A stretch of 64,000 nucleotides of DNA, from assembly GCF_000428485.1 (NCBI RefSeq), contig NZ_AUAA01000001.1, positions 124,001 through 188,000 of the forward strand, given 5' to 3'. Positions within the stretch are counted from its first letter, which is position 1, and each line of letters begins with the position of its first letter. Below the pieces are notes generated by a model. It was given only the letters and a program-made list of their open reading frames with translations. It did not search any database and was not told the DNA's origin. Shown here in pieces: positions 55,323-64,000 of the stretch. A program made the position numbers and the translations under genes. The DNA is from Epilithonimonas tenax DSM 16811 (GTDB lineage Bacteria > Bacteroidota > Bacteroidia > Flavobacteriales > Weeksellaceae).

Positions 55323-55370
55323 AAGAGTTGAAAGATAATTTTTATTACAAGTTTGCAAATATAAACAAAC

Positions 55371-57302
55371 TTATCTATCTAACGATTCATATATAGAATT
55401 ATTGCTTTTAAATTCCTTTACTATAGATTTTAATACCCGTACGATCTCTTGCTTCTCTTCTTTTCTGGAATAATCGATAACCAGCTCTGTTAACTCATCG
55501 ATATCCTGAAACTCCATCGATGGATCTTTGGAGATCATAATCTTCTCATGAGAAGTCGGTAATGTTCTGGCATTATCGCTCAGGAGTTCCTCGTATAATT
55601 TTTCTCCAGGTCTTAGTCCTGTGTAGATGATCTTGATATCAATATCTGGTTCAAACCCAGATAATTTGATCATTCGCTTGGCAAGATCCAGAATCTTAAC
55701 AGGCTCTCCCATATCGAAGACATAGATCTCTCCACCGCCACCCATAGTACCGGCGTTTAGGACAAGTTCGCAAGCTTCTGCAATAGTCATAAAATACCGA
55801 ACGATATCGGGATGTGTAATTGTTACCGGTCCGCCTTTCTCTATCTGTTTTCCAAAATGCGGAATGACAGAGCCATTAGACCCAAGGACATTACCAAAAC
55901 GGGTGGTGATAAATTTTGTTTTGTTACCTTCAAGATTCTGGAGGGACTGTACAAATAGTTCTGCAACTCTTTTAGACGCACCCATTACATTTGTAGGATT
56001 CACCGCTTTATCTGTAGAAACCATCACAAACCTGTTCACCTCATATTTACTGGATAACAATGCAAGATTCTTGGTTCCCATCACGTTTACAAGTACAGCT
56101 TCGTGTGGGTTTTCTTCTACAAGAGGTACATGTTTATACGCTGCTGCGTGGTACACCATAGAAAAATTATACTTCCTGAATATAGGCTCCAAACGGGTAA
56201 GGTTTGAAATATCTGCCAGGACAAATTTGAAATTGATATGAGGATAGGTTTCCTTCATTTCCAGCTCTGTATCATAAAGAGGTGTCTCGGACTGATCCAA
56301 AATTACAATTTGCAGAGGTTCCAACAGGGCCACCTGTCTTACAATCTCCCTTCCGATAGATCCTGCACCACCAGTTACCAATATTGTTTTTTGGAAATGT
56401 CTTTTTTTGACTTCCATATTGTCCAGCTTTATCGGCCTCCTGTTGAGAAGATCTTCAATCTGGATGGTGTTAATATGGTTGATCATCTCCTTGCCCCGCA
56501 ATTTCTGCATAGATGGGGCCTTGTATATTTTAAGATTGTTCTCCAAAAATACATTGACCCAAAATTCTAGCTCCTCTTTCTGTAATGCCTCTTTGATAAC
56601 AAGAACACCACTCACCTCGTTATCGCCAACTTTCAGGTTATTAATAAAATTGGCCTTAGTAATAATTTTCTTATCTAATAATTTGATACTTACTTTTTTA
56701 TTATTATAAGATATAAAACCACGGATATCAAAAGGAAGATTAGGATTACTCAAAATCACTTGCGCTATCGCAACAGAGGTGTCGTCATCTCCTAAAATAT
56801 AGATTTTTTTTCTACTGCCGCTTCTTTTATTTTCTTTAATAATGTTAAAGAATCCTTTCACACAAAGGCGGAAAACAAACAAAAATAAGGAAGAGATTGC
56901 AAAATAAAGGCCCAGAAAAGGAATCAAAACCACCTTTTCTGATGTGGTTAAGTAGTACGTATAATTAATGATGATAATACTGAGTACCCCACACAGGTTT
57001 GCAAGAAAAATTTTAAAAAGATCTACAAAAGTAGAATGTCTTATAACGCCCAGATAGGTCTTGAATATATACATATAAAAGACATTCATCGCCAGTATGA
57101 ATAAAAAAACATAAGGCAGCGGGAATACCTTGTAGTGTTTTACCTCCAGACCCATTATAAGCAAATGTGACATGAATAATGACACAATAACTATCAGTAC
57201 ATCAATAACTAAGATAACCCATCTGGGGAAAAATTTGAGATCTGCTAGATCCAATACATTATCATTGAGTGAAAATCTCTTAGGATTTTTATCCTTCTCC
57301 AT
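55371..57302 (-). CDS. membrane UDP-sugar 4,6-dehydratase (PglF/CapD/WbpM type)
   Basis: A 643-residue protein. Four N-terminal membrane helices (about residues 27-150), then a first Rossmann-like domain (KKIYILGDDDTSVAIAQVIL, about 165-260). The catalytic SDR domain follows, with TGGAGSIG (310-317), AAAYKHVPLVEENP, and STDKAVNPTNVMGASKR (Thr430, Asp431, Met440 in the place of Tyr, Lys444). The Met-for-Tyr replacement is normal in PglF/WbpM enzymes. It converts UDP-GlcNAc to UDP-4-keto-6-deoxy-GlcNAc. Together with the next genes it makes a diacetylbacillosamine-type sugar. Confidence 0.9.
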   Translation of the reverse strand: MEKDKNPKRFSLNDNVLDLADLKFFPRWVILVIDVLIVIVSLFMSHLLIMGLEVKHYKVFPLPYVFLFILAMNVFYMYIFKTYLGVIRHSTFVDLFKIFLANLCGVLSIIIINYTYYLTTSEKVVLIPFLGLYFAISSLFLFVFRLCVKGFFNIIKENKRSGSRKKIYILGDDDTSVAIAQVILSNPNLPFDIRGFISYNNKKVSIKLLDKKIITKANFINNLKVGDNEVSGVLVIKEALQKEELEFWVNVFLENNLKIYKAPSMQKLRGKEMINHINTIQIEDLLNRRPIKLDNMEVKKRHFQKTILVTGGAGSIGREIVRQVALLEPLQIVILDQSETPLYDTELEMKETYPHINFKFVLADISNLTRLEPIFRKYNFSMVYHAAAYKHVPLVEENPHEAVLVNVMGTKNLALLSSKYEVNRFVMVSTDKAVNPTNVMGASKRVAELFVQSLQNLEGNKTKFITTRFGNVLGSNGSVIPHFGKQIEKGGPVTITHPDIVRYFMTIAEACELVLNAGTMGGGGEIYVFDMGEPVKILDLAKRMIKLSGFEPDIDIKIIYTGLRPGEKLYEELLSDNARTLPTSHEKIMISKDPSMEFQDIDELTELVIDYSRKEEKQEIVRVLKSIVKEFKSNNSIYESLDR

Positions 57303-57313
57303 TTTTTTGGTGG

Positions 57314-58453
57314 CTATTTTATAAATTTAAAATTACTTACAACATCATATATTCTTTTTTTATCATCAGTTGTTAGGTTGGAGCCAGAAGGCAGACAAAG
57401 TCCGTGGTTAAACAATTCTTCGGCAACATTTTCTCCGTAATACGGACAATCTTTGAAAACGGGCTGAAGGTGCATTGGTTTCCACAGGGGACGTGTTTCT
57501 ATATTTTTTTCAGCAAAAGCATTCATTAAATCATGATTTGTTTTTGCTGTCAAATTTTTATTAATTGTAATACTGGTAAGCCAATGGTTTGAATAAAAAT
57601 CTGAATTAACTTCTGTAAAAACATCTACAGCCTCTATCTCAGAAAATATTTCTTTGTAAAAATCGTGATTAGCTCTTCTCTGTAAGATCCTTTCGTCTAA
57701 TACTTCCATCTGTCCTCTTCCGATCCCTGCACATATATTACTTAATCTGTAATTATAACCTACTTCAGAATGCTGATAATGAGGTGCGTTATCTCTGGCT
57801 TGGGTAGAAAGAAATATAGTCTTGTTTTTTTGCTCTTTTGTAGTGGTTACCAAAGCACCGCCACCTGATGTTGTAATGATCTTGTTTCCATTGAAGGAAA
57901 GCAAAGCAAATTCCCCAAATGTCCCACATTTTCTCCCTTTGTAGGTGGAACCCAAAGATTCTGCACTGTCTTCAACTAATGGGATATCATAGCGCTTGCA
58001 TATGTCCAGGATCTCGTCCATCAGAGCAGGCATACCGTATAGGTGAACTACAATGACAGCTTTTGGCTTTTTATGATTTTTGATACGATCTGTAATAGCT
58101 TCCTCCAAAAACTGGGGTGACATATTCCAATTGGTCTGATCCGAGTCTACAAAGACAGGAGTAGCTCCGAGGTATTTTATCGGATTGGCTGATGCAGAGA
58201 ATGTAAAAGACTGGCAAATTACCTCATCACCGTACCCTACACCCAGCTGAACAAGAGCCAGGTGCAAAGCAGCCGTTCCAGAACTGAGCGCTGATGCCAG
58301 TTTATTTTCATTAAGAAAATCTTCAATTGCTACTTCAAATTCATCTACATTTTTACCCAATGGAGCAACCCAATTATGTTCAAATGCTTCTTGGATGTAT
58401 TTCATTTCTCCGCCCCCCATGTGAGGCGATGATAGCCAGATTTTAGATTCCAT
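57314..58453 (-). CDS. DegT/DnrJ/EryC1-family sugar aminotransferase (PglE-like)
   Basis: A 379-residue PLP aminotransferase. It carries LSSPHMGGGEMKYIQEAFEHNWVAPLG (substrate/N-terminal motif), LASALSSGTAALHLALVQLG, VEDSAESLGSTYKGRKCGTFGEFALLSFNGNKIITTSGGG (the catalytic Lys in NGNKIIT), and a C-terminal part with LPSGSNLTTDDKKRI. It resembles PglE-type enzymes that aminate C4 of UDP-4-keto-6-deoxy-GlcNAc, consistent with its neighbours. It starts eleven bases upstream of the PglF-like gene and is preceded by a 256-base gap with a TAACTTTG box (58610-58603). Confidence 0.9.
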   Translation of the reverse strand: MESKIWLSSPHMGGGEMKYIQEAFEHNWVAPLGKNVDEFEVAIEDFLNENKLASALSSGTAALHLALVQLGVGYGDEVICQSFTFSASANPIKYLGATPVFVDSDQTNWNMSPQFLEEAITDRIKNHKKPKAVIVVHLYGMPALMDEILDICKRYDIPLVEDSAESLGSTYKGRKCGTFGEFALLSFNGNKIITTSGGGALVTTTKEQKNKTIFLSTQARDNAPHYQHSEVGYNYRLSNICAGIGRGQMEVLDERILQRRANHDFYKEIFSEIEAVDVFTEVNSDFYSNHWLTSITINKNLTAKTNHDLMNAFAEKNIETRPLWKPMHLQPVFKDCPYYGENVAEELFNHGLCLPSGSNLTTDDKKRIYDVVSNFKFIK

Positions 58454-58709
58454 TATTTATTTAATTATTATTTACTGAATATCAATTATTTTAACAAAAC
58501 TGTCACCGTTAATATTTAATTTTAGTCAAATCAATTTCAAAAATCAATTTTATTTTTTTGAGGTAAATATTTATAATTGATTAGTTATATTATAAGATTT
58601 TGCAAAGTTAGTTAATTTAATTATAAAAATAATCTAAATGAACAATTTTTCACACAATCCATTTTGCATCTAAACTGCAGTACAACATTACAATTTTCCG
58701 TAATCGGTA
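58454..58709. other. AT-rich gap before the PglE-like gene
   Basis: 256 bases without a gene. A minus-strand TAACTTTG box at 58610-58603 is a candidate -7 element. The nearest TTG is 32 bases away, so the promoter is only tentative. Confidence 0.4.
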
Positions 58710-59312
58710 CTAGCCACCTCTCTTCATAATCCTGGCAGGATTACCAACCACGACAGCATTGTCCGGAACATCCTTCAAGACAACAGATCCTGCACCTACA
58801 ACAGAGTATTTACCAATCGTGATATTCTGTTTGATGCAAGCACCTATCCCAATTTGTGCACCTTCCATCACTTTTACATTTCCTGCAAGTGCAGCCTGAG
58901 GTGATATATGAACGTAATCTCCAATTTCACAGTCGTGATCTATACTGGCCGAAGTATTGATGATGCAATGATTCCCAATTTTACAAGAAGAATTGATAAC
59001 AACACCAGCCATCACAGCATTGCCTGTGCCCCAATGTATATTTTTTGAAACAACAGCAGCAGGGTGGATCAGATTGATATATTGTGATGGGACATGTTCT
59101 GCATTTTTTTTCCTGTTAAGATTACTCCCTAGCGCAAAAAACACATTTTCACTGTGTGGTATATTAGAAAAATCGTGACAAACAGGATAGTTCAATATTT
59201 CTTTTACTTTTTCATTTTGATCATACACGCCTGCAATTCTGTAACCCAACATCTCGGCTATTTCTATTACAACTTTTGCATGACCACCTGCACCTACAAT
59301 GTGAACTCTCAT
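58710..59312 (-). CDS. sugar O-/N-acetyltransferase (PglD/NeuD type)
   Basis: A 200-residue left-handed beta-helix acetyltransferase. An N-terminal Rossmann-like segment (MRVHIVGAGGHAKVVIEIAEMLGYRIAGVYDQN) binds the UDP part. The hexapeptide-repeat domain follows (GNAVMAGVVINSSCKIGNHCIINTSASIDHDCEIGDYVHISPQAALAGNVKV, with His as catalytic base in SIDHDC). The end VVGNPARIMK is typical. It would acetylate the 4-amino group of the UDP sugar to give diacetylbacillosamine. It abuts the PglC-like gene (two-base gap). Confidence 0.92.
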   Translation of the reverse strand: MRVHIVGAGGHAKVVIEIAEMLGYRIAGVYDQNEKVKEILNYPVCHDFSNIPHSENVFFALGSNLNRKKNAEHVPSQYINLIHPAAVVSKNIHWGTGNAVMAGVVINSSCKIGNHCIINTSASIDHDCEIGDYVHISPQAALAGNVKVMEGAQIGIGACIKQNITIGKYSVVGAGSVVLKDVPDNAVVVGNPARIMKRGG

Positions 59313-59314
59313 AA

Positions 59315-59914
59315 TTATCCTTTAAAACTTTCTGTGGTGGCCTGGCCATCCGTATTGATACCTTCGCTTTTTATCACTTTTTTGACTGTCAATAAGATGA
59401 TTTTCAGATCCAGTAAAAAAGTTAAGTGATCGACATACCATACATCATATTCAAATTTCTTTTCCCAACTGATCGTATTTCTCCCATTCACCTGAGCCCA
59501 GCCGGTAATACCTGGTTTGATCAGATGCCGTTTTTTCTGTTCTGTGTTGTACAAAGAAAGATAGCTGACGAGAAGTGGTCTGGGACCAATGAAACTCATG
59601 TCACCCTTGAGAACATTCAACAATTGAGGCAGCTCATCCAAAGATGTTTTTCTTACAAATTTCCCCATTTTGGTCAGACGAAATTCATCAGGCAAAAGAT
59701 GACCCAACTCGTCCTTCTGATCCGTCATGGTTTTGAATTTTACAATCCTGAAGACTTTTTCATTTTTCCCAGGACGATCTTGAAAAAAGAAGACATTCTT
59801 TTGATTAAAGAAATACAGCAAAAGTATGAGTAAAACAAAGATGGGAGAAAGAATAATTATTAAAGCCAGTGCTAATAAAAAGTCAAAAAAAGGCTTAAGA
59901 ATATTTCTGTACAT
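59315..59914 (-). CDS. small monotopic phosphoglycosyl transferase (PglC-like)
   Basis: A 199-residue protein beginning [24 protein letters not shown] (ATG at 59914; an upstream ATG at 59935 would add seven residues). One reentrant N-terminal hydrophobic helix with Pro is followed by the catalytic domain: [51 protein letters not shown], and [14 protein letters not shown]. This is the PglC-type minimal initiator that moves a phospho-sugar, here probably diNAcBac phosphate, onto undecaprenyl phosphate. It overlaps the preceding small gene by 20 bases. Confidence 0.9.
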   Translation of the reverse strand: MYRNILKPFFDFLLALALIIILSPIFVLLILLLYFFNQKNVFFFQDRPGKNEKVFRIVKFKTMTDQKDELGHLLPDEFRLTKMGKFVRKTSLDELPQLLNVLKGDMSFIGPRPLLVSYLSLYNTEQKKRHLIKPGITGWAQVNGRNTISWEKKFEYDVWYVDHLTFLLDLKIILLTVKKVIKSEGINTDGQATTESFKG

Positions 59915-60200
59915 AATCACAAAATAAACCCGCAATTAGAAGCAAAGGAATATAATCATCAATGGGTACTGGTTCACCTGGCGCCTCCTCGTGCTCTCCT
60001 GGTCCAGGTACGCCAAGAGATGAAGATTGATCTCCCTCATTAGGCGTAAATACACCTGAATTTTCTTCAGCTTGAGTCGACCTATTTAAACTGGTAGATT
60101 CACCTGTTACTGCCTTATTTTGATCAAAGACATTATCTGTGTACTGCGCAAAAGACATCACACTGAAGGTTACATATAATAAGGTAAAATGTTTTCTCAT
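59895..60200 (-). CDS. PID-CTERM-type small sorted protein
   Basis: A 101-residue protein with signal peptide [19 protein letters not shown] (ATG at 60200; an upstream ATG at 60230 would lengthen it by ten). The mature part is short, acidic and disordered-looking ([20 protein letters not shown]). The C-terminus is a tripartite signal: a Pro-rich PVPIDDY motif, a hydrophobic stretch ([14 protein letters not shown]), and a basic end (QKYS). Such proteins are named PID-CTERM sorting-domain proteins in current genome annotation and are thought to be exosortase substrates; I know this only by name. Its stop overlaps the PglC-like start region by 20 bases. Confidence 0.65.
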   Translation of the reverse strand: MRKHFTLLYVTFSVMSFAQYTDNVFDQNKAVTGESTSLNRSTQAEENSGVFTPNEGDQSSSLGVPGPGEHEEAPGEPVPIDDYIPLLLIAGLFCDYVQKYS

Positions 60201-60308
60201 TGGTAGTTTAAAACTAAACATAATTTTCAAGTTGTAAAGATATAAAAAAATACTAAAATTTTATGATCTTAATGTTAAATAATATTAATGACACACTTTT
60301 TCACAATT

Positions 60309-63300
60309 TTACTTCAGAATTTTTTTGGTTTTGATATTACCAGAATTTTCTGCTTTTATAATATAAACGCCATTAGAAAAAGATGTTGCATCCAGGCGCA
60401 GTTCTTTTTGACTGGTAGATCTGGTGATGACCAATTTACCACTTGCATCATACATATCTACCTTGCCAAGATTCTGTGAAGATTTTATGACAAAATAGTC
60501 ACCATCTCTGTAAATCTGGAAGTCAGACTTGCCACTGCCATCTGTTGAAAGAACTTCTTTGTTTTTATAAACAATTTCGAAGCGCGTCTCATCTGTTCCT
60601 TTATTGGCAGTAAAGATATAATCTTGTAATGTAAGATCTGTGTACAAATTGTTAAGTTTATCAAAAAGGTAGATTTTTTGGTTTTCTTCAAAAATACCTT
60701 CCCTACTTCCTAAACCTATTTTGTAGTTGCCGGTATTGGCATATTTGGTACCCAAAGGAACTGCGTCCTCTACAGTCATTGGATTACTTCTGGCCTGGAT
60801 CTGTAATTTTTGAGTATTCAATTTTGAATAAAAAGAATCGTCGCCCACTGCCAAAATATCTGCATCATAATTGGCGTCATAGGTATTAGTAGCGCCATCC
60901 ATATAGGCAAGAAGAATTGTATTCACAATATGCTCCGGTGTGGTCAACTTCACCCAATATCTGTTCACACCTGAAGCTGCTTTATTATTGAAGAAAACAC
61001 CGGCTTCGTTTGTTCTAATGGTGTTATCAAAAGTCAACGTCTGGTTTGTTCCTATATTTTTTGCCTGAACAATAAATGCCTGCCCCACTTTGATATTTTT
61101 AGACGGAATATAGGAGCCAGTAGTTGTAGATGATGTTACCGTCGTGGTAGGTGGTGCACCTCCAGCAAGGGTAATTATAGCATAGTTATTTCCACCGTAA
61201 GCTGATCCTGCCTGATTGACGGTTGGTGCTACATTGCTCCAGAACCATGCTTTGGCATTAATGACATTACTGTTGTTTCCTAAGTAGAAAAACTTCACAA
61301 AATCCATATTAGAAGGGTAAGGATTTCCTATGAGGTTATAACCGTGCTCTACAGTTCCTCCGGTGCCGGTGTTCGGAGATTTTTTAATATTGATTGAACG
61401 GCTGCCATTATTAGGCACACCAACAAATTTCAGATTCGTATCTTCCGTCAGTACATTAGGGTCATAGATAGATTTGCCACGTACAGCATAACCTTTAGCA
61501 TCTAAAAACTTGGCATCTGTAGTTGCATAAAATTTATCATCAGATTCATTATACTGGAAAATTCTGTTATTAGGCGAGCCTTCTGAGAAGCCACCGCTGC
61601 TATTGACAGCATTTACATTGGCTGTATTCAGCAGCACCTGATCTGTAACTGGAGAACTCCAATAGGTATAGTCTGTTCTGCGCATATGCACGTTGCGTTT
61701 TGCCAGTATTTTTCCTGAGTTCGGTACTGCATTAAGCTGCAACAGACTGGCATCGCTTTCCAAAACAAGGTTTTCATTTGTAACATTATTCGTGATATCA
61801 ATCCCATCTGTTACTGTCAAAGAATTGCCGGCTGTAACTGTTATTTTTCCTGTAGGAGCAATTTTTATTGATTTTGCTTCTGCATTACTGCTGATCATCA
61901 CATTTTGAGTTGCAGGAACATTAGCACATTTACCATTATCCGGTACCTGAGCCGGGAACCAGTTCGCAGCAGTGTTCCAATCTGTCCCAGGCCCTCTGAA
62001 GTCTTTTTTGAGTCTTTGGACAGAGGCACTCATTACCACTTTTTCACAAGTTCCCTGTACTGCTTTAGCGGTATAACCTGTCGCATCTGTAGGTGCCGCA
62101 TAGAGCGTTGTTGCACTTGCACCTGCAACATAAGGAACTGTAAGGGCCATATCTCTATACAATCCTGCTGCCGGAGACCAAGTAATAGATTGTGTTGTAT
62201 TCGAACCATTTAATTTAAAATCCGGACGAGCATTATATACAAATCCATTAGTACTCGTAGTAATTGTGGTTGCAGAAGCGACCGCCGCAGATGTATTGCC
62301 GTCAACTCTATAAACTGCTGTCGACACATAAGATGTAGGACTGTAATATTGAGTCACTAAATCATTTGCAACTCCTGATATGTTATTTGAAAATGTCGTT
62401 TCTATTATAATATTACTGGTACCATTCCATACAAAAGGCGTATTGAAAGGATGCGTATTATTATATCCAACAGTTGGAATAAAGTCTGCCGGCGCCACCA
62501 CCTGAGTAAGCCCTGTTTGAAAAGTGGTTGTTAAGGCATTCAATGCTGTATTTCCGATGCTGACCTGGAAGTCTTTGTTTGCAGTTAATGATCCACCCCA
62601 GTTTGAACCTTTCGACACAACAGGAAATTGGATATTATTAATTTTGGATCCATTTGAATAACCTGCAGCAGTAAGTTCCGATGCTTTTATAAGCATCTGC
62701 ATTTTTTGACCACCATAAAACACTGTATATGGTGCAGGATATCCTGCAGAAGATGTAGTTGCTGTATTTTGCGAAGCTTGTGTTCCAAAAGTATACTGTA
62801 AACCGGTGTCCATCAATCCTCCTGTAGCTTCCAGCTTGACATAATCCAGACCACACGCATCTGCTGCAACTGGAGAGATTGTAGGCGTAAGTACAATATC
62901 TGTCGGCGTTGGATTGACAGTAGCAGTAACAAGTGTTCTGGTTTCTGATTCACAACCATTGTACGTCGCTACATAATAATTTGTAGTTGCAGTGATTGGC
63001 GGAGTGTTAATAGTACCCGTAGAAGATGTTGCTACAAGAGTACCACCTGCACTTGCAGTATACAATCTATATTCGGTAATAAGTGTACCGGCAGAAGTAC
63101 CCGTTGCGCCAAGGACAACCACTCCAGCACCACAACTACTACCTCCTGCTACTGTCGCAACTTTTGGAGGAATGTTTCCCGCAAATTCATCAGCTCCCAT
63201 ATCAGGAGCAGTTACAGATCTCGTCTCATTTTGTATATCTGTGGTGATACCGGTAATTGGTGTTCCTGCATTCACAAGAACCGAACAAACTGTTGACGGC

Positions 63301-64000
63301 ATCAGTAGATTTGTAGGAGATATGAATGACGGAATGATATTCAAGGAATTAGCATCCTGACCAGTTCCAGTTGTAGCTTGCAAAGCCGCCAAAGTAGTTC
63401 TCGCCGCTCCCAAATAAGCCAATATTCCTGTGGAGTAATAATCGTTATTATTAATATTTCCATAAACTGTTTTTGCAGCACCTGAATAAAATGAGTAGCG
63501 CGTATTAGCAGTCTGATTGTTTGCGAAAATATTATTCCGAACATCCAAAGCTCCTGCGTTTGTAATAGCACCATCAACATAGAAAGCTGATCCAACACCT
63601 ATGGTTTGGTTAGTCGTCATATTGATACTATTAAAATAGATTTTATAGCCAGCTCCCGAACCCACATACAAACCATGTCCATTATCGCCAACCGCTGAGA
63701 CGTAGCCATAAGCTGCAACATCCCAAATCATATTGTTGTACAAAGAAGTGCTAGCTGTAGCAGATGAAGATCCTAAGAAAATCCCAGCTGCTCCATAACC
63801 GCCAGTATTAAGATTTTTCACATTGGAAATTTTGTTTGAATAGACATTCACATTTGCAGTAGAACTGCCACTCTCGATTCCCACAGAACCATCAACATAT
63901 GTTCCGTAAGAAGAAATCCCCGATATGGTATTATTAAAAACATCAACAGCAGAAGCCGTACTTCCAGACAATATATAAATGCCGGCAGCTGATGCATCGC
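60309..64000 (-). CDS. T9SS type A surface protein, 5' part outside window
   Basis: At least 1230 residues; the frame stays open through the right edge (DASAAGIYILSGSTAS continues upstream of 63971), so the start is missing. The N-terminal part present is a right-handed parallel beta-helix with repeats such as NNTISGISSYGTYV and NKISNVKNLNTGGYG. Middle parts contain Ig-like/PKD-like modules (LYTASAGGTLVATSSTGTINT). The C-terminus (DGDYFVIKSSQNLGKVDMYDASGKLVITRSTSQKELRLDATSFSNGVYIIKAENSGNIKTKKILK) is the type A sorting domain. This implies export by the Por/type IX system and surface anchoring. Role unknown; adhesin or glycan-binding is a guess. It lies upstream of the glycan cluster on the same strand. 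Confidence 0.9.
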   Translation of the reverse strand, partial: DASAAGIYILSGSTASAVDVFNNTISGISSYGTYVDGSVGIESGSSTANVNVYSNKISNVKNLNTGGYGAAGIFLGSSSATASTSLYNNMIWDVAAYGYVSAVGDNGHGLYVGSGAGYKIYFNSINMTTNQTIGVGSAFYVDGAITNAGALDVRNNIFANNQTANTRYSFYSGAAKTVYGNINNNDYYSTGILAYLGAARTTLAALQATTGTGQDANSLNIIPSFISPTNLLMPSTVCSVLVNAGTPITGITTDIQNETRSVTAPDMGADEFAGNIPPKVATVAGGSSCGAGVVVLGATGTSAGTLITEYRLYTASAGGTLVATSSTGTINTPPITATTNYYVATYNGCESETRTLVTATVNPTPTDIVLTPTISPVAADACGLDYVKLEATGGLMDTGLQYTFGTQASQNTATTSSAGYPAPYTVFYGGQKMQMLIKASELTAAGYSNGSKINNIQFPVVSKGSNWGGSLTANKDFQVSIGNTALNALTTTFQTGLTQVVAPADFIPTVGYNNTHPFNTPFVWNGTSNIIIETTFSNNISGVANDLVTQYYSPTSYVSTAVYRVDGNTSAAVASATTITTSTNGFVYNARPDFKLNGSNTTQSITWSPAAGLYRDMALTVPYVAGASATTLYAAPTDATGYTAKAVQGTCEKVVMSASVQRLKKDFRGPGTDWNTAANWFPAQVPDNGKCANVPATQNVMISSNAEAKSIKIAPTGKITVTAGNSLTVTDGIDITNNVTNENLVLESDASLLQLNAVPNSGKILAKRNVHMRRTDYTYWSSPVTDQVLLNTANVNAVNSSGGFSEGSPNNRIFQYNESDDKFYATTDAKFLDAKGYAVRGKSIYDPNVLTEDTNLKFVGVPNNGSRSINIKKSPNTGTGGTVEHGYNLIGNPYPSNMDFVKFFYLGNNSNVINAKAWFWSNVAPTVNQAGSAYGGNNYAIITLAGGAPPTTTVTSSTTTGSYIPSKNIKVGQAFIVQAKNIGTNQTLTFDNTIRTNEAGVFFNNKAASGVNRYWVKLTTPEHIVNTILLAYMDGATNTYDANYDADILAVGDDSFYSKLNTQKLQIQARSNPMTVEDAVPLGTKYANTGNYKIGLGSREGIFEENQKIYLFDKLNNLYTDLTLQDYIFTANKGTDETRFEIVYKNKEVLSTDGSGKSDFQIYRDGDYFVIKSSQNLGKVDMYDASGKLVITRSTSQKELRLDATSFSNGVYIIKAENSGNIKTKKILK

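Overview
The window looks like chromosomal DNA of a Bacteroidota member of the class Flavobacteriia, most like the Chryseobacterium/Epilithonimonas group (Weeksellaceae). This rests on familiarity with protein families, not on a database search. The pointers are: two secreted proteins with type IX secretion (T9SS) C-terminal domains; the Bacteroidota promoter pattern TTTG-N(17-23)-TAnnTTTG in front of several genes, including both tRNAs; few Shine-Dalgarno sequences; an OlsF-like two-domain acyltransferase; a PID-CTERM-type small protein; and a 121-residue DgkA-type lipid kinase.

Layout. 1-5.3 kb: tail of an isoaspartyl peptidase, two small membrane proteins, then a leftward operon (FtsX/LolC-type permease, LURP-one-like protein, cystathionine-beta-synthase-like enzyme) divergent from a secreted NamZ-type exo-muramidase. 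5.3-6.35 kb: a decayed segment with a long imperfect inverted repeat and a frameshifted small gene. 6.35-17.9 kb: housekeeping genes (queD, alpha/beta hydrolase, hemN, pheT, dnaN, dgkA, ddl, coaD), interrupted at 12.6-14.3 kb by an AT-rich two-gene unit encoding a leucine-rich-repeat protein and a small partner. 18-24.7 kb: one 2240-residue T9SS type B surface protein with 18 SprB-like repeats. 25.1-25.4 kb: two identical tRNA-Phe genes, each with its own promoter and terminator. 25.4-30.9 kb: OlsF-like acyltransferase, aspartate kinase, fructose-1,6-bisphosphatase, menC. 31-34.1 kb: secreted M1 metallopeptidase and an unknown secreted protein whose start codon lies in the loop of a near-perfect 23-bp hairpin. 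34.3-36.7 kb: groES and groEL split by a four-helix-bundle (S23/IVS-type) gene flanked by 16-bp direct repeats. 36.8-39.6 kb: gene remnants, an RlpA-like protein and rimO.

39.7-60.2 kb, all leftward, is a capsule/exopolysaccharide or surface-glycan cluster. Transcription order is: PID-CTERM small protein, PglC-like, PglD-like, PglE-like and PglF-like genes (UDP-diacetylbacillosamine-type sugar and its phosphoglycosyl transferase), wza, wzc, wzx, two glycosyltransferases, a GT4, wzy, a GT4, a secreted clan-A glycoside hydrolase, a GT4, a TagD-like nucleotidyltransferase, rfbC and a second (WcaJ-like) phosphoglycosyl transferase. The cluster therefore carries a complete Wzx/Wzy/Wza/Wzc export set but two different chain initiators. 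60.3-64 kb is a T9SS type A surface protein that runs off the right end.

The items I would look at first are the start-codon hairpin at 33.4 kb, the insertion between groES and groEL, the attC-like palindromic segment at 5.6-6.3 kb, and the PID-CTERM protein and dual initiators of the glycan cluster. No CRISPR array, complete insertion sequence, prophage or rRNA was seen.
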